Source of the DNA: an uncultured Eubacteriales bacterium
GTDB taxonomy: Bacteria > Bacillota > Clostridia > Oscillospirales > Butyricicoccaceae
Assembly (NCBI GenBank): GCA_910586105.1
Contig: CAJUGU010000061.1
Coordinates: 1 to 21,800 of the forward strand
DNA: 21,800 bases
Reading direction: 5' to 3'
Below are positions 20,853 to 21,800 of this stretch, in pieces. How positions within the stretch are numbered: the first letter of the stretch is position 1; every line of letters starts with the position of its first letter. A program made the position numbers and the translations under genes. Below the pieces are notes generated by a model. It ran no database searches, had not been told where the DNA came from, and worked only from the letters and a program-made list of their open reading frames with translations.

Positions 20853-21653
20853 TCATCCCTGTGTCAGCGCTTCGTGCGCTTCGCGGACGAGGGCGGGCAG
20901 GTCCGGGATATGCTCCACGCCGCCTTTGGCAAGGCTGGCCAGGAATTCGATATTCCCTTCCGGCCCGCGGATGGGGGAGAAGGTCATTGCCTGCACGGTA
21001 AAGCCTGCCGCGTGGGCGTTTTCGACGAAGCCTTCAAGCACTTCCAAGTGGATCGCAGGCTCACGGACAACGCCTTTTTTACCGACCTTGCCGCGCCCCG
21101 CCTCAAACTGGGGCTTGATGAGACAGGCGACGCGCCCGTCCCCGGCCAGCAGCCCAGCCACGACGGGAAGCACCAGCCGCAGGGAGATGAACGAAACGTC
21201 GATCACGCAGAGCGACGGGACTTCGTCGAGCTGGTCGGGGGTCACGTAACGGATGTTGGTGCGTTCCATGCAGCGGACGCGTGGATCCTGCCGCAGGTTC
21301 CACGCGAGCTGGCCATAGCCGACGTCGATTGCGTACACCTTCCGCGCGCCGCGCTGCAGCAGGCAGTCGGTAAAACCGCCGTGGGACGCGCCAACATCCA
21401 TCACGGCAAGGCCGGCAGGGTCGATCGCAAAGTAATCGAGCGCCTTCTCGATCTTATGCCCGCCGCGGGAGGCGAATTCTTTGCCGGTGCTGCGCACTTC
21501 AAGCTGCGCGTCCTCAGGGACGTTTTCACCGGCTTTGTCGGCTTTTTGGCCGTTGACGTATACGAGCCCGGCCATGATGCTGGTCTTTGCGCGCTCCCGA
21601 GAGGGGACAAGCCCGCGCTCAAACAGGAGCACATCCAATCGTTTTTTACTCAA
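20853..21653 (-). CDS. tlyA: TlyA-family rRNA 2'-O-methyltransferase / hemolysin A family protein
   Basis: This 266-aa protein has an N-terminal S4 RNA-binding domain (residues 1-60, RLDVLLFERGLVPSRERA) and an FtsJ-like Rossmann methyltransferase domain. SRGGHK (62-67), DVGASHGGFTD (86-96), DVSFISL (152-158) and LIKPQFE (178-184) supply the expected Lys/Asp/Lys/Glu set and the SAM-binding loop. In Mycobacterium TlyA methylates 16S and 23S rRNA and so affects capreomycin sensitivity; the exact target here is unknown. The start is a TTG at 21653, as no in-frame ATG fits; GAGGT lies 9 bases upstream. It is the first visible gene of the minus-strand cluster. Confidence 0.95.
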   Translation of the reverse strand: MSKKRLDVLLFERGLVPSRERAKTSIMAGLVYVNGQKADKAGENVPEDAQLEVRSTGKEFASRGGHKIEKALDYFAIDPAGLAVMDVGASHGGFTDCLLQRGARKVYAIDVGYGQLAWNLRQDPRVRCMERTNIRYVTPDQLDEVPSLCVIDVSFISLRLVLPVVAGLLAGDGRVACLIKPQFEAGRGKVGKKGVVREPAIHLEVLEGFVENAHAAGFTVQAMTFSPIRGPEGNIEFLASLAKGGVEHIPDLPALVREAHEALTQG

Positions 21654-21672
21654 GATCGGGATACCTCATTTT

Positions 21673-21688
21673 CGGGGGGAGTGCCCCG
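21673..21688 (-). promoter_or_regulatory. small hairpin just upstream of the tlyA ribosome binding site
   Basis: CGGGG and CCCCG (21673-21677, 21684-21688) pair around a 6-base loop directly before the tlyA Shine-Dalgarno. A TATATA (21701-21706) lies upstream, but no good -35 was found. A role in initiation control is possible but unproven. Confidence 0.25.
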
Positions 21689-21730
21689 TTTATGGATTTG
21701 ATATATAGGGAAGCTGGAAAAGCAGCTGCA

Positions 21731-21800
21731 CGCGTAGGCGGGAGTATTCCCCGCCCGCAGGCGGAAAAGGCGATGCGCAGCATCGCGGGAGTCCAGAGGG
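21731..21800 (-). repeat. mosaic palindromic intergenic repeat, copy D (partial, cut by the window end)
   Basis: Read on the minus strand it starts CCCTCTGGACTCCC, then the hairpin GCGATGC/GCATCGC (21770-21786), then the 14-mer CGCCTGCGGGCGGG (complement of 21750-21763), then CGCCTACGCG. This is the same module order as copy A, whose hairpin is GAGATGC/GCATCTC. The element continues past 21800. Confidence 0.8.

Overview
The window is a chromosomal segment from a fairly GC-rich member of the Bacillota, most likely class Clostridia and probably near Oscillospirales/Ruminococcaceae. That placement is an inference. It rests on gene order (rpoB-rpoC, an L7Ae-type protein before rpsL-rpsG-fusA-tuf, and tlyA-nadK-argR-recN), the Gram-positive-type short form of RpoC, the S12 insertion, strong AGGAGG ribosome binding sites and frequent short palindromic intergenic repeats. 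No RNA genes, prophage, insertion sequence or CRISPR array were seen.

Layout. 1-8530 (+): the RNA polymerase operon, starting with a near-consensus promoter (74-103), a leader with a perfect 10-bp hairpin, rpoB, an unexpected 237-codon gene of unknown function, rpoC, and a strong terminator. 8531-9619: about 1.1 kb with no convincing gene, holding a tandem/mosaic palindromic repeat and a long 17-bp hairpin. 9620-14856 (+): the str operon with its own promoter: L7Ae-type gene, rpsL, rpsG, fusA, a probable internal promoter, tuf and a terminator. The rpsL-rpsG spacer is unusually long (about 425 bases) and contains degenerate ~32-bp tandem repeats. 14857-15224: a second mosaic repeat and a strong terminator. 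15240-16336 (-): an unrecognised 220-aa gene and a decayed, frameshifted small membrane-protein gene. 16351-16454: a third mosaic repeat. 16456-21653 (-): tlyA -> nadK -> argR -> recN -> tyrS, transcribed right to left. 21731-21800: part of a fourth mosaic repeat, cut by the window end.

How the genes work together. The left two thirds make the core transcription and translation machinery: RNAP beta and beta', ribosomal proteins S12 and S7, EF-G and EF-Tu. The right part is the conserved Gram-positive cluster of an rRNA methyltransferase, NAD kinase, the arginine repressor and the RecN repair protein, with tyrosyl-tRNA synthetase after it.

Most of the window is conserved housekeeping. The parts worth a second look are the extra gene between rpoB and rpoC with stem-loops on both sides, the modular intergenic repeat family that appears to follow gene 3' ends in the direction of transcription, and the hairpin-repeat array inside the str operon. 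I found no complete new multi-gene system that the sequence alone can support.
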